Shown here: one piece after another, positions 47,346 through 56,612 of the stretch | Layout: each line of letters begins with the position of its first letter | Position numbering within the stretch: position 1 is the first letter of the stretch | Assembly: GCA_016180815.1 (NCBI GenBank) | Contig: JACPAN010000011.1 | Coordinates: 62,001 to 126,000 of the forward strand | Source of the DNA: Elusimicrobiota bacterium | GTDB lineage: Bacteria; Elusimicrobiota; Elusimicrobia; JACQPE01 | DNA length: 64,000 bases | Reading direction: 5' to 3' | Position numbers and translations under genes: made by a program | The notes under the pieces: model-generated | The model's database searches: none | What the model saw: only the letters and a program-made list of their open reading frames with translations | What the model was told of the DNA's origin: nothing

Positions 47346-49148
47346 GTGGACTCTTCAAAACTTAGAAATTTTTCCATCATCGCGCATATCGATCACGGAA
47401 AATCCACCCTGGCCGATCGTCTGCTCGAGAGGACGGGCGCGGTTCATACCTTAAGCCGCGCGCAATTTTTAGACTCCATGGAGCTCGAGCAGGAGCGGGG
47501 CATCACCATCAAGGCCAAGGCGGTCCGGCTTTCATGGAAAGGCTATATCTTGAACCTATTGGATACTCCCGGTCATGTGGATTTCACGTTCGAGGTGCAT
47601 CGGGCGCTTTGGGCTTGCGAAGGCGTGCTGCTTTTAGTCGACGCCAGCCAGGGCGTTCAAGCGCAAACCGTGGCCAATTGCGAGATCGCGCGCAAAACCG
47701 GGCTCACCATCATTCCGGTCATCAATAAAATCGATTTATCCAACGCCCAAGTCGAGGAAACCGTCCGCCAAATCGAGGATATTCTTGTTTTAGATGAGCC
47801 GCCCTTGCGCGTTTCGGCGAAAACCGGCGCCGGCGTTGACGAGCTCTTGGACGCGATCGTCGAGCGTATTGCTGCGCCGCAGACAGGCGACCCTCAAGCG
47901 CCGGCCGCCGCGTTGATTTTTGATTCTTACATGGATCCGTTTAAAGGAGTGATTTTGGTTGTCCGGGTTTTCGAGGGCATGATTGCGGCCAAAAATAAAG
48001 CCCGTTTACTGCACGATTCAAGCGGCCAGGAATACCTGATTGAAGAGGTTGGTTACCTGACGCCGCAGCGCCAGGGGGCCGAGCGGCTTTCCGGCGGAGA
48101 AGTGGGCTATGTGGTTTGCGGACTCAAGGATCCCTCTCGCGTGCGCCACGGAGAAACATTGGCCGCCTGGCGTCCCGGCGGGCCGCCCGCTCGAACAATG
48201 CCGTTGAAGCCTTTGGGAGCGCCGCTGAAGCCTTTTGTTTACGTGGGGATGTACCCTATTCAATTGGGCGACGTGGAGGATCTACAGCGGGCTTTGGAAA
48301 AGCTTCATTTGACGGACCCAAGCTTCGAATACGTGTTGGAATCATCCGTGGCCCTGGGTCCGGGTTTTCGCGTGGGCTTTTTAGGCTTGTTGCATTTGGA
48401 GATCATCCAGCAGCGCCTGATCAGAGAGTTTAATCAGGAGGTGATCATCACCAACCCCAATGTCCGCTATCGCGTGCATGCAAAAAAGGGGGAAGTGCGG
48501 GAAGTGATCAGCCCGGCTCACTTTCCGCCTCATGGCGAGGTTACCGGCGTGGAGGAACCTTTCGCCCGCGTCAAAATATTGACGCCGGTTGATTATCTGG
48601 GGGCTATCCTGGAACTCTTGAAATCGCGCCGGGGTGTTCATATTGAAATGCTTCATTTGACGCCCGAGCGCATTCAGGTGATTTGGGAAATCCCGTTGGC
48701 CGAGCTGGTGGTGGATTTCTACGATAAATTAAAGTCCATTTCGCAGGGTTACGCGTCGCTCGACTATGAATTAGCCGGTTATCGAAAGAAGGACGCGTTG
48801 GCCAAAATTGAAATCATGATTCAGGGGGAGACCTGCGACGCGATGAGTTTCATCGCGCCCAAGGACCGCGCTTATGACGAATCACGCGAATTGTTGGAGC
48901 GTTTGCGGGATATCGTGCCCCGGCAAATGTTCGAGGTCGCGCTGCAAGCCGTGGCCGACGGTAAAATCATCGCCAAAGAACGCATCGCTGCCATCCGCAA
49001 GGATGTGTTGGCCAAATGCTACGGCGGCGACATCAGCCGCAAGATGAAGCTTTTAAAGAAACAAAAAGAGGGAAAGAAAAAAATGCGTATGCTGGGCAAA
49101 GTCGAGATGCCGCCGGAGGCGTTTTTGACCGTGCTGCGTAAAACCTAA
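47346..49148 (+). CDS. lepA: Elongation factor 4 (back-translocating GTPase LepA)
   Basis: 600 aa. G1 AHIDHGKSTLADRLLE, G2 region RGITIKAKAVRL, G3 DTPGHVDFTFEV, G4 NKIDL, G5 SAKTGAGV; then domain II, FVYVGMYPIQLGDVEDL, LGFLGLLHLEIIQQRL, and the LepA-specific C-terminal domain ending CYGGDISRKMKLLKKQKEGKKKMR. Full length. GTG start 47346 follows ptsI by 9 bp. The next gene, signal peptidase, is a common partner of lepA. Confidence 0.97.
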   Translation: MDSSKLRNFSIIAHIDHGKSTLADRLLERTGAVHTLSRAQFLDSMELEQERGITIKAKAVRLSWKGYILNLLDTPGHVDFTFEVHRALWACEGVLLLVDASQGVQAQTVANCEIARKTGLTIIPVINKIDLSNAQVEETVRQIEDILVLDEPPLRVSAKTGAGVDELLDAIVERIAAPQTGDPQAPAAALIFDSYMDPFKGVILVVRVFEGMIAAKNKARLLHDSSGQEYLIEEVGYLTPQRQGAERLSGGEVGYVVCGLKDPSRVRHGETLAAWRPGGPPARTMPLKPLGAPLKPFVYVGMYPIQLGDVEDLQRALEKLHLTDPSFEYVLESSVALGPGFRVGFLGLLHLEIIQQRLIREFNQEVIITNPNVRYRVHAKKGEVREVISPAHFPPHGEVTGVEEPFARVKILTPVDYLGAILELLKSRRGVHIEMLHLTPERIQVIWEIPLAELVVDFYDKLKSISQGYASLDYELAGYRKKDALAKIEIMIQGETCDAMSFIAPKDRAYDESRELLERLRDIVPRQMFEVALQAVADGKIIAKERIAAIRKDVLAKCYGGDISRKMKLLKKQKEGKKKMRMLGKVEMPPEAFLTVLRKT

Positions 49149-49157
49149 AATAACCCA

Positions 49158-50129
49158 ATGACCGAAGGAAGGCTTTTTTTTATCGGCGTGGGCATCTGGC
49201 TGTACAAGTGGCTGCTTTATTCTTATTGGAAGCGCTCGGAGAAAGACCAAGACCAGCCCTCCCCGGTTGAGGCCGGCCTTCTCCACGGTTTGTTTTACGG
49301 CATGGTCGGCGTGCTGCTGGCCGTCACGATCTACGCCTATATGGGCAATGTGCGCGGCTTCGTCAAAGTCGGGGCTTTGGGCGGAGCGACCGGTTTCCTG
49401 TTCGGCTTCATCTCCAGCTTGTTTAAGGTCAAAAACGTCCAGGCCAAGCGCGACATGCTGGCCGTGGATTTGGAATGGGCCCAAACGGCTTCCTCGGCCG
49501 TTATTTTAGCGTCGGTCATCATGTATACGTTGGTGCAGGCTTTTAAAATCCCCTCCGGCTCCATGCAGCCCACTCTTTATGAGGGCGATCACCTCTTCGT
49601 CAATAAGTTTTATTACGGGGTGCGCGTGCCGATGACCGAGAAACGGGTTTTTTCCGTATCGGACGTTACGGCCAAAGACGTCATTGTTTTTCAATTCCCG
49701 ACGGCCAACGATAACCATCAGCATTTCGGCAAAGACTTCATCAAGCGCGCCATTGCGGTCGGCGGAGACACGGTCGTCATCAGAAACAAGCAGGTTTTTA
49801 TCAACGGCAAAGCGCTCGGCCAGGAGGTTTACACGCAATTTTTGGACCCGCGCATATTTCCTCGGTTTGAATCGCAATCCCAGAACCTGCCTCCCGAGGA
49901 GTACCAGCGCTATTGGGAGAAAGGACAGCTGGAGATGGTTCTGCGCCACGATGAAATCCGCGACAATTTCGGGCCGGTGCGCGTCCCGGACGGTCATTAT
50001 TTCGCCCTGGGGGACAACCGGGACGCATCCTATGATTCGCGTTTTTGGGGGCCGATGCCCAAAAAATACTTGAAAGGCAAAGCGTGGTTCATTTATTGGC
50101 CGCCCCGCCGGATAAAAGTCATAAAATAA
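49158..50129 (+). CDS. lepB: Signal peptidase I
   Basis: 323 aa. Catalytic Ser in FKIPSGSMQPTLYEGDHLFVNK and general-base Lys in FIKRAIAVGGDTV; ALGDNRDASYDSRFWGPMP is the C-terminal box. The N-terminal ~135 residues are unusually long with about three to four hydrophobic segments before the catalytic domain, instead of one or two. It would process the many signal-peptide proteins in this window. A TTGACC (49125-49130) and TAAAAT (49146-49151) precede the ATG by 6 bp. Confidence 0.95.
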   Translation: MTEGRLFFIGVGIWLYKWLLYSYWKRSEKDQDQPSPVEAGLLHGLFYGMVGVLLAVTIYAYMGNVRGFVKVGALGGATGFLFGFISSLFKVKNVQAKRDMLAVDLEWAQTASSAVILASVIMYTLVQAFKIPSGSMQPTLYEGDHLFVNKFYYGVRVPMTEKRVFSVSDVTAKDVIVFQFPTANDNHQHFGKDFIKRAIAVGGDTVVIRNKQVFINGKALGQEVYTQFLDPRIFPRFESQSQNLPPEEYQRYWEKGQLEMVLRHDEIRDNFGPVRVPDGHYFALGDNRDASYDSRFWGPMPKKYLKGKAWFIYWPPRRIKVIK

Positions 50130-50141
50130 AGACCGGATATT

Positions 50142-50585
50142 ATGGAATGGTATTGGATCGCCGCGGGCATCGCGCTCATCGTCATTGAGGTGCTTGTTCC
50201 CACCTATTTTTTTCTTTTGTCGCTGGGCGTGGCCTCGTTGATCGTCGGCTGTTTGATTTTTTTGGGTTTCATCACCGCCATGGGTCCCGCGGTTTGGACG
50301 TTCTGCGGTTTTTCGGTCGCCACGCTGGCTCCTTTAACTTATTACGCCCGCCGAAATCGCCGCCAGGGAGGCCGCCGTTCAAATGTCGAGGAATTGATCG
50401 GCAAGGAAGGCATCGTCCAGGAGCGCCCAGGCGACGCCCGGCAGCCGGACAGTTATTTGGTGATGTTAGCCGGGGATGACTGGAGCGCGCGCTTGGGCGA
50501 CGCCAAGGCCCAGCCCTTGGCGGCCGGGGACAAGGTCCGCGTCAAGGGCGTCGACGGAGTTCATTTGATCGTTGAGAAAATTTAA
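50142..50585 (+). CDS. NfeD-like membrane protein
   Basis: 147 aa. Three to four hydrophobic helices with the NfeD start WYWIAAGIALIVIEVLVPTYFF, then an OB-fold C-terminal domain: LIGKEGIVQERPG, WSARL, PLAAGDKVRVKGVDGVHLIVEKI. NfeD proteins pair with SPFH/stomatin proteins in membrane quality control, and the next gene is such a protein, 9 bp downstream. Confidence 0.92.
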   Translation: MEWYWIAAGIALIVIEVLVPTYFFLLSLGVASLIVGCLIFLGFITAMGPAVWTFCGFSVATLAPLTYYARRNRRQGGRRSNVEELIGKEGIVQERPGDARQPDSYLVMLAGDDWSARLGDAKAQPLAAGDKVRVKGVDGVHLIVEKI

Positions 50586-50594
50586 GGGGGGATC

Positions 50595-51518
50595 ATGATG
50601 CTTATTGTTTACGCGATTGCGGTCTTATTCACCGTTGTTTTGTTGGCGAATTCGATTCAAGTCGTGCGCCAGCATGAGCGCGGCCTTGTGGAAACCTTGG
50701 GTAAATTTTCAAACATCGTGGAACCGGGATTGACCCTCATCATTCCGTATATCCAGGACTTGCGCCGCGTTGACGTGCGCGAACAGGTCATCGACGTCCC
50801 TCCTCAGGAAGTCATCACCAAGGACAATGCGACCGTCACGGTCGATGCCGTGATTTATTTCCAAGTGACGGATCCCTTCAAAGTTGTTTACAACATCAGC
50901 AATTTCGCCCTGGCCGCCACGAAACTGGCTCAGACAAATTTGAGAAACATCGTCGGCGACATGCAGCTTGATGAGACGCTGACCTCGCGCGAACGCATCA
51001 ACACCCATTTGCGCCAGGTGCTCGATGAAGCCACGGATAAATGGGGCGTGCGCGTGGCCCGGGTTGAAATTCAAAAGATCGAGCCGCCTCGCGACATCAC
51101 GGACTCCATGAGCAAACAGATGAAAGCGGAACGCGAAAAGCGCGCGGCCATTTTAGAGGCCGAGGGCGTCAAACAATCCGCTATTTTGCGGGCCGAGGGC
51201 GACAAGCAGTCGAACGTTTTAAAGGCCGAGGGTTCCAAAGCCGCGGCTATTCTGGAGGCCGAGGGCCGGGCCCTGGCCATCGCCAAAATCGCGGAGGCGG
51301 ATAAATTCCAGATTGAGACTGTCTATAGCGCCATTCACACGGGCCGTCCCACCAACGATCTCATCGCGATCAAATATATGGAAACCTTGGCTAAAATCGC
51401 GGACGGCGAAGCCACGAAAATTTTCTTGCCGCTGGAGAGCTCGGGGCTTTTGGGTTCCTTGGCCGGTGTTTCGGAATTATTCAAGAAAGACGGCAAAGCC
51501 GCATCGCCTGCGAAATAA
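50595..51518 (+). CDS. SPFH/band 7 (stomatin-like) membrane protein
   Basis: 307 aa. N-terminal membrane anchor, then the SPFH domain: QHERGLVETLGKFSNIVEPGLTLIIPYIQ, VDVPPQEVITKDNATVTVDAVIYFQV, then the heptad-rich region ILEAEGVKQSAILRAEGDKQ. Forms large membrane-bound rings and works with NfeD. Tandem ATGs at 50595 and 50598; GGGGGG lies just before. Confidence 0.94.
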   Translation: MMLIVYAIAVLFTVVLLANSIQVVRQHERGLVETLGKFSNIVEPGLTLIIPYIQDLRRVDVREQVIDVPPQEVITKDNATVTVDAVIYFQVTDPFKVVYNISNFALAATKLAQTNLRNIVGDMQLDETLTSRERINTHLRQVLDEATDKWGVRVARVEIQKIEPPRDITDSMSKQMKAEREKRAAILEAEGVKQSAILRAEGDKQSNVLKAEGSKAAAILEAEGRALAIAKIAEADKFQIETVYSAIHTGRPTNDLIAIKYMETLAKIADGEATKIFLPLESSGLLGSLAGVSELFKKDGKAASPAK

Positions 51519-51540
51519 CGAATCGGCGACCTTCGACGTT

Positions 51541-52650
51541 TTGAAATCAGCCATCGGACTTTATATTCACATTCCTTTTTGCCGCCGCCGTTGCGGTTAT
51601 TGCGCTTTTGCCACTGTTGCCAATGAGGATCGCGCGTTATGGGAGCGCTATCTCAACGCATTGCGCGTTGAAATGAAAGCTTGGACGGGTGTTGCCGTGG
51701 ACACGGTATTTTTAGGCGGCGGGACGCCTACTCTTTGGCCTGCGGATTTGCTGGTCCGTTTGGCCGGATGCCTAGGGGAATCGTTCGACATCAACAAAGA
51801 GGCTGAATGGACGATCGAGGGTCATCCTTCGACTTTAATCGGGAGCGAGGGGGAGGGAAAATTAGTCCGTTTGGTTGAATCCGGGTTCAACCGGTTAAGC
51901 CTGGGCATTGAAAGTTTCGAGGCTGGCACGTTGTCTAGATTGGGCCGCGAGTACAGCCTGGAGGATGCTGCGCGAGTTATCAGCGCGGCCCGCGCCGCCG
52001 GATTCGTCAATATTAATCTTGACCTGATTTCCGGTTGGCCCTGGGAGGATATGTCCGCGCACCGCCGTTCGCTGGATCAGGCGCTTTCGCTTCAACCTCA
52101 ACATATGAGCGTTTATTCCCTGAAAATCGAAGAGGGGACGCCCTTCGCCAAGGAAAAAATTTCGCTCAATTGCGACCTGCAAGCGGATTATTATCAGATG
52201 ACTCATGAGACGCTCGCGGCCGCGGGATTCAGGCATTACGAAGTGGCGAATTTCGCCCGTTTAGGTTTTGAGGCCCGGCATAATTTGAAGTATTGGCATT
52301 ATCAGGATTATCTGGGCCTGGGCGCGGCGGCCTCAAGCAAAATCAACGGAAAAAGTTTCGTGAATGCGCGCGGGCTTGACGCTTATTTGGAGCGCATGCA
52401 AGAAGGGCTTTCGCCGGCTGTCGATGAAGAATCGCTCGATGACGAAGAGATCAACCGGCGGCGGACGATTTTAGGCCTTCGGCTCGGCGAAGGCGTCGAG
52501 CAGGCGCTGCTTGAGCGCTATGGAGATCCTGAAGCCGTGAACAATTTCCGCAGTCGCGGCTATTTAGTCGAAGAAAACGGCCGGTCGCGTTTGACGCCCG
52601 ATGGCTGGCTCGTTTCCAATCAATTGTTTATCCATGTCCTTGCCGCCTGA
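51541..52650 (+). CDS. hemW: HemW-like radical SAM protein (coproporphyrinogen III oxidase family)
   Basis: About 369 aa. Radical SAM cluster CRRRCGYCAF in GLYIHIPFCRRRCGYC, GGGTPTLW, the FNRLSLGIESF substrate loop, NLDLISGWPWE, MSVYSLKIEEGTP, HYEVANFARLG and HNLKYWHYQDYLGLGAAASS, all standard for HemW, a heme chaperone. There is no ATG or GTG near the expected N-terminus; TTG at 51541, 22 bp after the previous stop, gives the correct start. A far upstream in-frame start at 51313 lies inside the SPFH gene. Confidence 0.9.
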   Translation: MKSAIGLYIHIPFCRRRCGYCAFATVANEDRALWERYLNALRVEMKAWTGVAVDTVFLGGGTPTLWPADLLVRLAGCLGESFDINKEAEWTIEGHPSTLIGSEGEGKLVRLVESGFNRLSLGIESFEAGTLSRLGREYSLEDAARVISAARAAGFVNINLDLISGWPWEDMSAHRRSLDQALSLQPQHMSVYSLKIEEGTPFAKEKISLNCDLQADYYQMTHETLAAAGFRHYEVANFARLGFEARHNLKYWHYQDYLGLGAAASSKINGKSFVNARGLDAYLERMQEGLSPAVDEESLDDEEINRRRTILGLRLGEGVEQALLERYGDPEAVNNFRSRGYLVEENGRSRLTPDGWLVSNQLFIHVLAA

Positions 52651-53344
52651 ACTGAGCATCGCCGTCTGCGCTAAGGATGAGGAGCGGACGTTGGGTGGGG
52701 TTTTGGAATTGCTGGCCGCTTTGCCGATCAGCAAAGAAATTTTAATCGTCGACGATGGGTCGCGGGATCGGACCAATCGAATCGCCAAGGAATGGGCGGC
52801 GCGTTATGATTTTATCCATCTCCTGGAGCACGGCCGTTCTTTAGGCAAGGGTGCGGGTCTCAGAACCGCGCTAGGCGCCTCATCCGGAGCGTATTTCGCC
52901 ATCCAAGACGCTGATTTGGAATACGACCCCAATGATATCCCCAGATGTTTCCAAGCCATGAAAGAGCGCCGTTGCGATATTTTTTTCGGCAGCCGTTTTT
53001 TGCAGCCCAACCCGACACATTACCCCCTGTTTTTCTGGGGCAATAAAATCGTCTCTCGATGGGTGTCTTTATTGACGGGCGTGCGCATCACCGACGCTTA
53101 TTCCGGGCGAAAGTTTTTTCGCACCGAATTTTTGAAAAACTGGGGCATCGAATCCGGCGGCTTCGAAGTCGAGGCTGAGTTGGCGGTCAAAACCGGACGC
53201 GCCGCAGCCGGGGGAAAGCTCGTTTATGGGGAGCTGCCCATCGTTTACGCTCCCCGCACCATGGCCGAGGGCAAAAAAATCAGAACTACAGACGGCGCGC
53301 GGGCCGTGATCTCCTCTTTGCGTTGGCGTTTGCGCCTTGGCTGA
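52634..53344 (+). CDS. Family 2 glycosyltransferase
   Basis: 236 aa. GT-A fold: SIAVCAKDEERTLGGVLELL, EILIVDDGSRDRTNRIAKEW, SLGKGAGLRTALGASSGAYFAIQDADLEYDP with the DxD (DAD). No transmembrane tail. Similar to dolichol-phosphate mannosyltransferase-type GT2 enzymes that load sugar onto a polyprenol phosphate. Start ATG 52634 overlaps hemW by 17 bp. Substrate unknown. Confidence 0.9.
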   Translation: MSLPPELSIAVCAKDEERTLGGVLELLAALPISKEILIVDDGSRDRTNRIAKEWAARYDFIHLLEHGRSLGKGAGLRTALGASSGAYFAIQDADLEYDPNDIPRCFQAMKERRCDIFFGSRFLQPNPTHYPLFFWGNKIVSRWVSLLTGVRITDAYSGRKFFRTEFLKNWGIESGGFEVEAELAVKTGRAAAGGKLVYGELPIVYAPRTMAEGKKIRTTDGARAVISSLRWRLRLG

Positions 53345-53411
53345 TAGCGGATATTTTACCGGCATCCGTCTGGCATCGATCGCTGATAAAACAGATAATG
53401 AGGGGCTGTCA

Positions 53412-53846
53412 ATGGATTTTATTGTTCTCTTTTGCGGCCTTCTTTGCGCGGCGGCCTTGGCTCTCGCTTATTGGGCTTGGCGGCGGCTGAGGTTGATGCA
53501 TCGCGCGGCGAATGCCGAATCTCCCGCGGCGATGCCTGCCCCGCAGGTCCCATCCGTTCCCTCGGCGCCAGGCGCATCGGCAGCGGATGATCGGCCGCGG
53601 GCTAACGCCTTATCATCCGACGCCGGCGATCCCGAAGCTCAAATCAAGCGTTTGGCTGAAATTGTCCGGACTCTTGAGCTGACCCATTTCGAAGCTTTGC
53701 GCGTGATGGGCGGGCGGCTTGATGCGATTGAAGAATCGGCCGTTCGTCTGCAGAAGGAATTAATCGAGCGTCTGGATTCGTTGGAACAAAGGACTCATGC
53801 TCCGGCTCAACCCACCCAAGAAACTAAGCCCCCTCCGTTCGTTTGA
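53412..53846 (+). CDS. Small membrane-anchored coiled-coil protein
   Basis: 144 aa. N-terminal transmembrane helix (FIVLFCGLLCAAALALAYWAW), a Pro/Ala/Ser-rich linker, then an acidic coiled coil (QIKRLAEIVRTLELTHFEAL, LQKELIERLDSLEQRT). No family recognised. ATG 53412 is preceded by GAGGGG. An upstream frame start at 53337 overlaps the glycosyltransferase end and is less likely. The last 50 bp also encode the start of the CCA-type gene. The linker holds a CCTGC-GCAGG palindrome at 53535-53547. Confidence 0.65.
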   Translation: MDFIVLFCGLLCAAALALAYWAWRRLRLMHRAANAESPAAMPAPQVPSVPSAPGASAADDRPRANALSSDAGDPEAQIKRLAEIVRTLELTHFEALRVMGGRLDAIEESAVRLQKELIERLDSLEQRTHAPAQPTQETKPPPFV

Positions 53847-54945
53847 CGGCCGCCTCTATCTGGTCGGCGGCTGGGTGCGCGACCGTTTGCTGGGCGTCGA
53901 ATCCAAGGATTTTGATTTTATCGTGGAAGGAGACGACGCCCTTTACCATGAGGCGTTATCCCTGCTGTTGAAAACTTTTCCACCGGAGCCGGGCTCGCGC
54001 CGGGAATTCGCTCAATTTAGAACGCTACGATGGGACTCTCCCGGCGGGTGGCGGCTTGATTTGGCGAGGCCCCGTAAGGAAACATATCCTTATCCCGGCG
54101 CTTTGCCGGTTGTTTCCCAAGCCGCGGATATCGCCGAAGATTTGGGGCGCAGGGATTTTGCGGCCAATGCCATGGCTTGGGGGGTGTCGCGTCCGGTGGC
54201 CGGCCGTTGGGTCGATCGTTTCAACGGCGCCGGGGACGTGCGCCTGAAGCGTCTGCGCATTCTTCACGATAAAAGTTTTGAGGATGATCCGACAAGACTG
54301 TTGAGGGCCTGGCGTTTGATGCCCCGGCTGGGGTTTTGTTTCGATGAATCAACCGATCAATTGGCGCGGCAGGCTGTCGCCGGCGGCTTGCTGGAACGCG
54401 TTTCCTGGGAGCGCCGTAGGGACGAACTCTTGCGCGCCTTTGAAGAGCCCCGGTGGGCCGGCGCCGTGAGTTATTTCGCCGCCCAAGGCTGTGATTTTGG
54501 ATTTTTGCCGCCGATCGGCCCTAACTCCTTAGCCGTTCAATTGCGCGCAGCCGGGCCTTTGGAACGCTTGGCCGCCTGTTACGCCTGGCAGTTAATCGAG
54601 GAGAAACGCCGTATGAAATCGCCGCTTTCCGAGCATCCCTGGCCCCTGCGATCCGTGGGCCGCGCTTTGGGCCAGATCGAATTGTTGGCTTTTAAAAAAT
54701 GGCGTCTTTCGCAGCAGCCGGAACCCCTGACGCTGGCCGCGCTTAAAGTCGTGCGTCCGGCTTGGCTCAAAGCGTTTCGCCGGGCGCATCCGGCTTTGCT
54801 TAACGGCCGCGATCTAAAACGCCTGAACGTCGGCGAACGCTTGCGGGGTTCGATTTTGGATGAGGCGTTGAATTTGGTTCTTGAGGGCCGCTTGGCCACG
54901 CGCCGGCAGGCATTGGTTTGGCTTAAAGGACGGATCAAGGCATAG
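53797..54945 (+). CDS. CCA tRNA nucleotidyltransferase / poly(A) polymerase family protein
   Basis: 382 aa class II nucleotidyltransferase. YLVGGWVRDRLLGVESKDFDFIVEG contains the GGxVRD motif and catalytic DxD; then LDLARPRKETYPYPGALP, RRDFAANAMAW, and the RNA-binding EDDPTRLLRAWRLMPRLGFCFDE. The C-terminal part is helical. It adds CCA to tRNA, or A/C only if activities are split; the second enzyme would lie elsewhere. ATG start overlaps the previous gene by 50 bp. Confidence 0.9.
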   Translation: MLRLNPPKKLSPLRSFDGRLYLVGGWVRDRLLGVESKDFDFIVEGDDALYHEALSLLLKTFPPEPGSRREFAQFRTLRWDSPGGWRLDLARPRKETYPYPGALPVVSQAADIAEDLGRRDFAANAMAWGVSRPVAGRWVDRFNGAGDVRLKRLRILHDKSFEDDPTRLLRAWRLMPRLGFCFDESTDQLARQAVAGGLLERVSWERRRDELLRAFEEPRWAGAVSYFAAQGCDFGFLPPIGPNSLAVQLRAAGPLERLAACYAWQLIEEKRRMKSPLSEHPWPLRSVGRALGQIELLAFKKWRLSQQPEPLTLAALKVVRPAWLKAFRRAHPALLNGRDLKRLNVGERLRGSILDEALNLVLEGRLATRRQALVWLKGRIKA

Positions 54946-54947
54946 TC

Positions 54948-55568
54948 ATGGATTTAAGTTTATTAATTGAATTGCCGTTGCTATTTTTTTCCATCATCTG
55001 CCATGAGTATTCGCACGGAGCGGTCGCCGAAAAATTCGGGGATGATACGGCCAGGGTGATGGGCCGGCTGACGTTTAATCCCCTGCCTCACATCGATCCC
55101 ATGGGCACGATTTTTTTGCCCTTAATGTGTTTTTTGACGAACGCGCCTTTATTCGGCTGGGCCAAACCCGTGCCCGTTAATCCTTCCAGGCTGGATCGCC
55201 AGCCGCTGTCTCTTTTTCTTGTGTCCGCGATTGGTCCCATGACCAACCTTTTTCTGGCTGCGGCCGCGGCTTTGGGGCTTGCCGTGACGGTCAGATGGCT
55301 GCCCGCCCCCTGGCAGGATCCGTTATTGATTCGCGTTTTCAATTACACCATCATCATTAATCTTTACCTGACGGTTTTTAATCTCATGCCGATCCCGCCT
55401 TTGGACGGTTCCAAAGTGCTTGAGGTCGTCTTGCCGCCTTTATGGCGGCAACAGTATGAACGCCTGGCGCCCCATGGGTTTCTTATTATTTTGTTGCTCA
55501 TGATGACCGGGATTTTCGGGCGCATTGTGACCCCTATTGTATACTTGCTTTACCGTCTTTTGGTGTGA
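54948..55568 (+). CDS. Site-2 protease family (M50) membrane metalloprotease
   Basis: 206 aa. HEYSH in FFSIICHEYSHGAVAEKFGDDTA is the zinc HExxH in the first helix. NPLPHIDPMGTIFLPL, FGWAKPVPVNPSRL and the NLMPIPPLDGSKVLE motif (second zinc site NxxPxxxLDG) are diagnostic of small S2P proteases of the rhomboid-like-neighbour type. Six hydrophobic segments. ATG 54948 just after the CCA-type gene. Confidence 0.93.
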   Translation: MDLSLLIELPLLFFSIICHEYSHGAVAEKFGDDTARVMGRLTFNPLPHIDPMGTIFLPLMCFLTNAPLFGWAKPVPVNPSRLDRQPLSLFLVSAIGPMTNLFLAAAAALGLAVTVRWLPAPWQDPLLIRVFNYTIIINLYLTVFNLMPIPPLDGSKVLEVVLPPLWRQQYERLAPHGFLIILLLMMTGIFGRIVTPIVYLLYRLLV

Positions 55569-55575
55569 ATCCTCG

Positions 55576-56589
55576 ATGAAAAAACGCGTTTTTTCCGGTA
55601 TCCAGCCTTCCGGCATCGTTCATCTGGGGAATTATTTTGGGGCGCTTAAAAATTGGGTGGCTCTTCAGACCGAACATGAATGTTTGTATTCCATCGTCGA
55701 TTTGCACGCGATCACCGTGGCCCAGGAACCCGGGGAGCTCAAAAAAAACATCAGGACCACGGCCGCTTTATGTTTGGCGGCCGGAGTCGATCCCAAGCGT
55801 TCGATTCTTTTTCTTCAGTCGGATGTGGCGGAGCACAGCGAGTTGGCTTGGATTTTAAATTGCCACGCGTATTTCGGCGAATTGCGGCGCATGACCCAGT
55901 TCAAGGACAAAGGCGGCGATCAGGAGTCGACGACCGTCGGCCTTTACGATTATCCGGTGCTCATGGCCGCGGATATCCTTCTTTACGGCACTCGCGGCGT
56001 TCCGGTCGGCGATGATCAGCGCCAGCATTTGGAATTGACCCGGACCATCGCCCGGCGATTCAACGGCCTTTACGGCGATGTTTTCGTTGTTCCCGATGCG
56101 ATTATCCCCGAAGCAGGAGCCCGGGTCATGGCCTTGGATGATCCGTCCAAGAAAATGAGCAAAAGCGCTTCTTCGGTTTCCAGTTACATCGCTTTAACCG
56201 ATACGGACGATGCGATACGGGCCAAGTTCAAGACCGCGGTCACCGATTCCGGGCGCGAGATCATTTATGATGAAGCCGGCAAACCGGCCATCGCCAACCT
56301 GTTGACGATCTACAGCTTGGTGACGGATAAGTCCGTCGCCGCTTTGCAAGAACAGTACCGGGGCCAGGGATATGCCGCCTTTAAAAAAGATTTGGGCGCA
56401 GCCGTGATCGCGTTTGTGGCGCCCATCCGCGAACGTTTCAATCATTGGATCGCCAATGCCAATCAGCTTGAAGGCATTTTGAAGGAGGGCGCGGAAAAAG
56501 CCCGCGCCCTGGCGGGACCGTTGCTGGGCGCCGTTAAAGAGCGCCTTGGGCTGGGATTGGGAAAGCAAAAGCTTATCGGGAAATACTAA
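55576..56589 (+). CDS. trpS: Tryptophanyl-tRNA synthetase
   Basis: 337 aa class I synthetase. N-terminal RVFSGIQPSGIVHLGNYFGALKNW carries the HIGH-equivalent HLGN. Also CLYSIVDLHAITV, YPVLMAADILLYGT, VPVGDDQRQHLELTR, and DPSKKMSKS (KMSKS loop). Normal length. ATG 55576 is chosen; the in-frame start at 55537 lies within the protease gene. A TATACT box is seen at 55540-55545. Confidence 0.96.
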   Translation: MKKRVFSGIQPSGIVHLGNYFGALKNWVALQTEHECLYSIVDLHAITVAQEPGELKKNIRTTAALCLAAGVDPKRSILFLQSDVAEHSELAWILNCHAYFGELRRMTQFKDKGGDQESTTVGLYDYPVLMAADILLYGTRGVPVGDDQRQHLELTRTIARRFNGLYGDVFVVPDAIIPEAGARVMALDDPSKKMSKSASSVSSYIALTDTDDAIRAKFKTAVTDSGREIIYDEAGKPAIANLLTIYSLVTDKSVAALQEQYRGQGYAAFKKDLGAAVIAFVAPIRERFNHWIANANQLEGILKEGAEKARALAGPLLGAVKERLGLGLGKQKLIGKY

Positions 56590-56612
56590 ACTTAAGACCG
56601 GCATTTGCAGCG

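Noticed and set aside
51313-51540. Longer N-terminus for the HemW-like protein
   Set aside because: The frame upstream of 51541 lies inside the SPFH gene and translates to Arg/Trp-rich nonsense.
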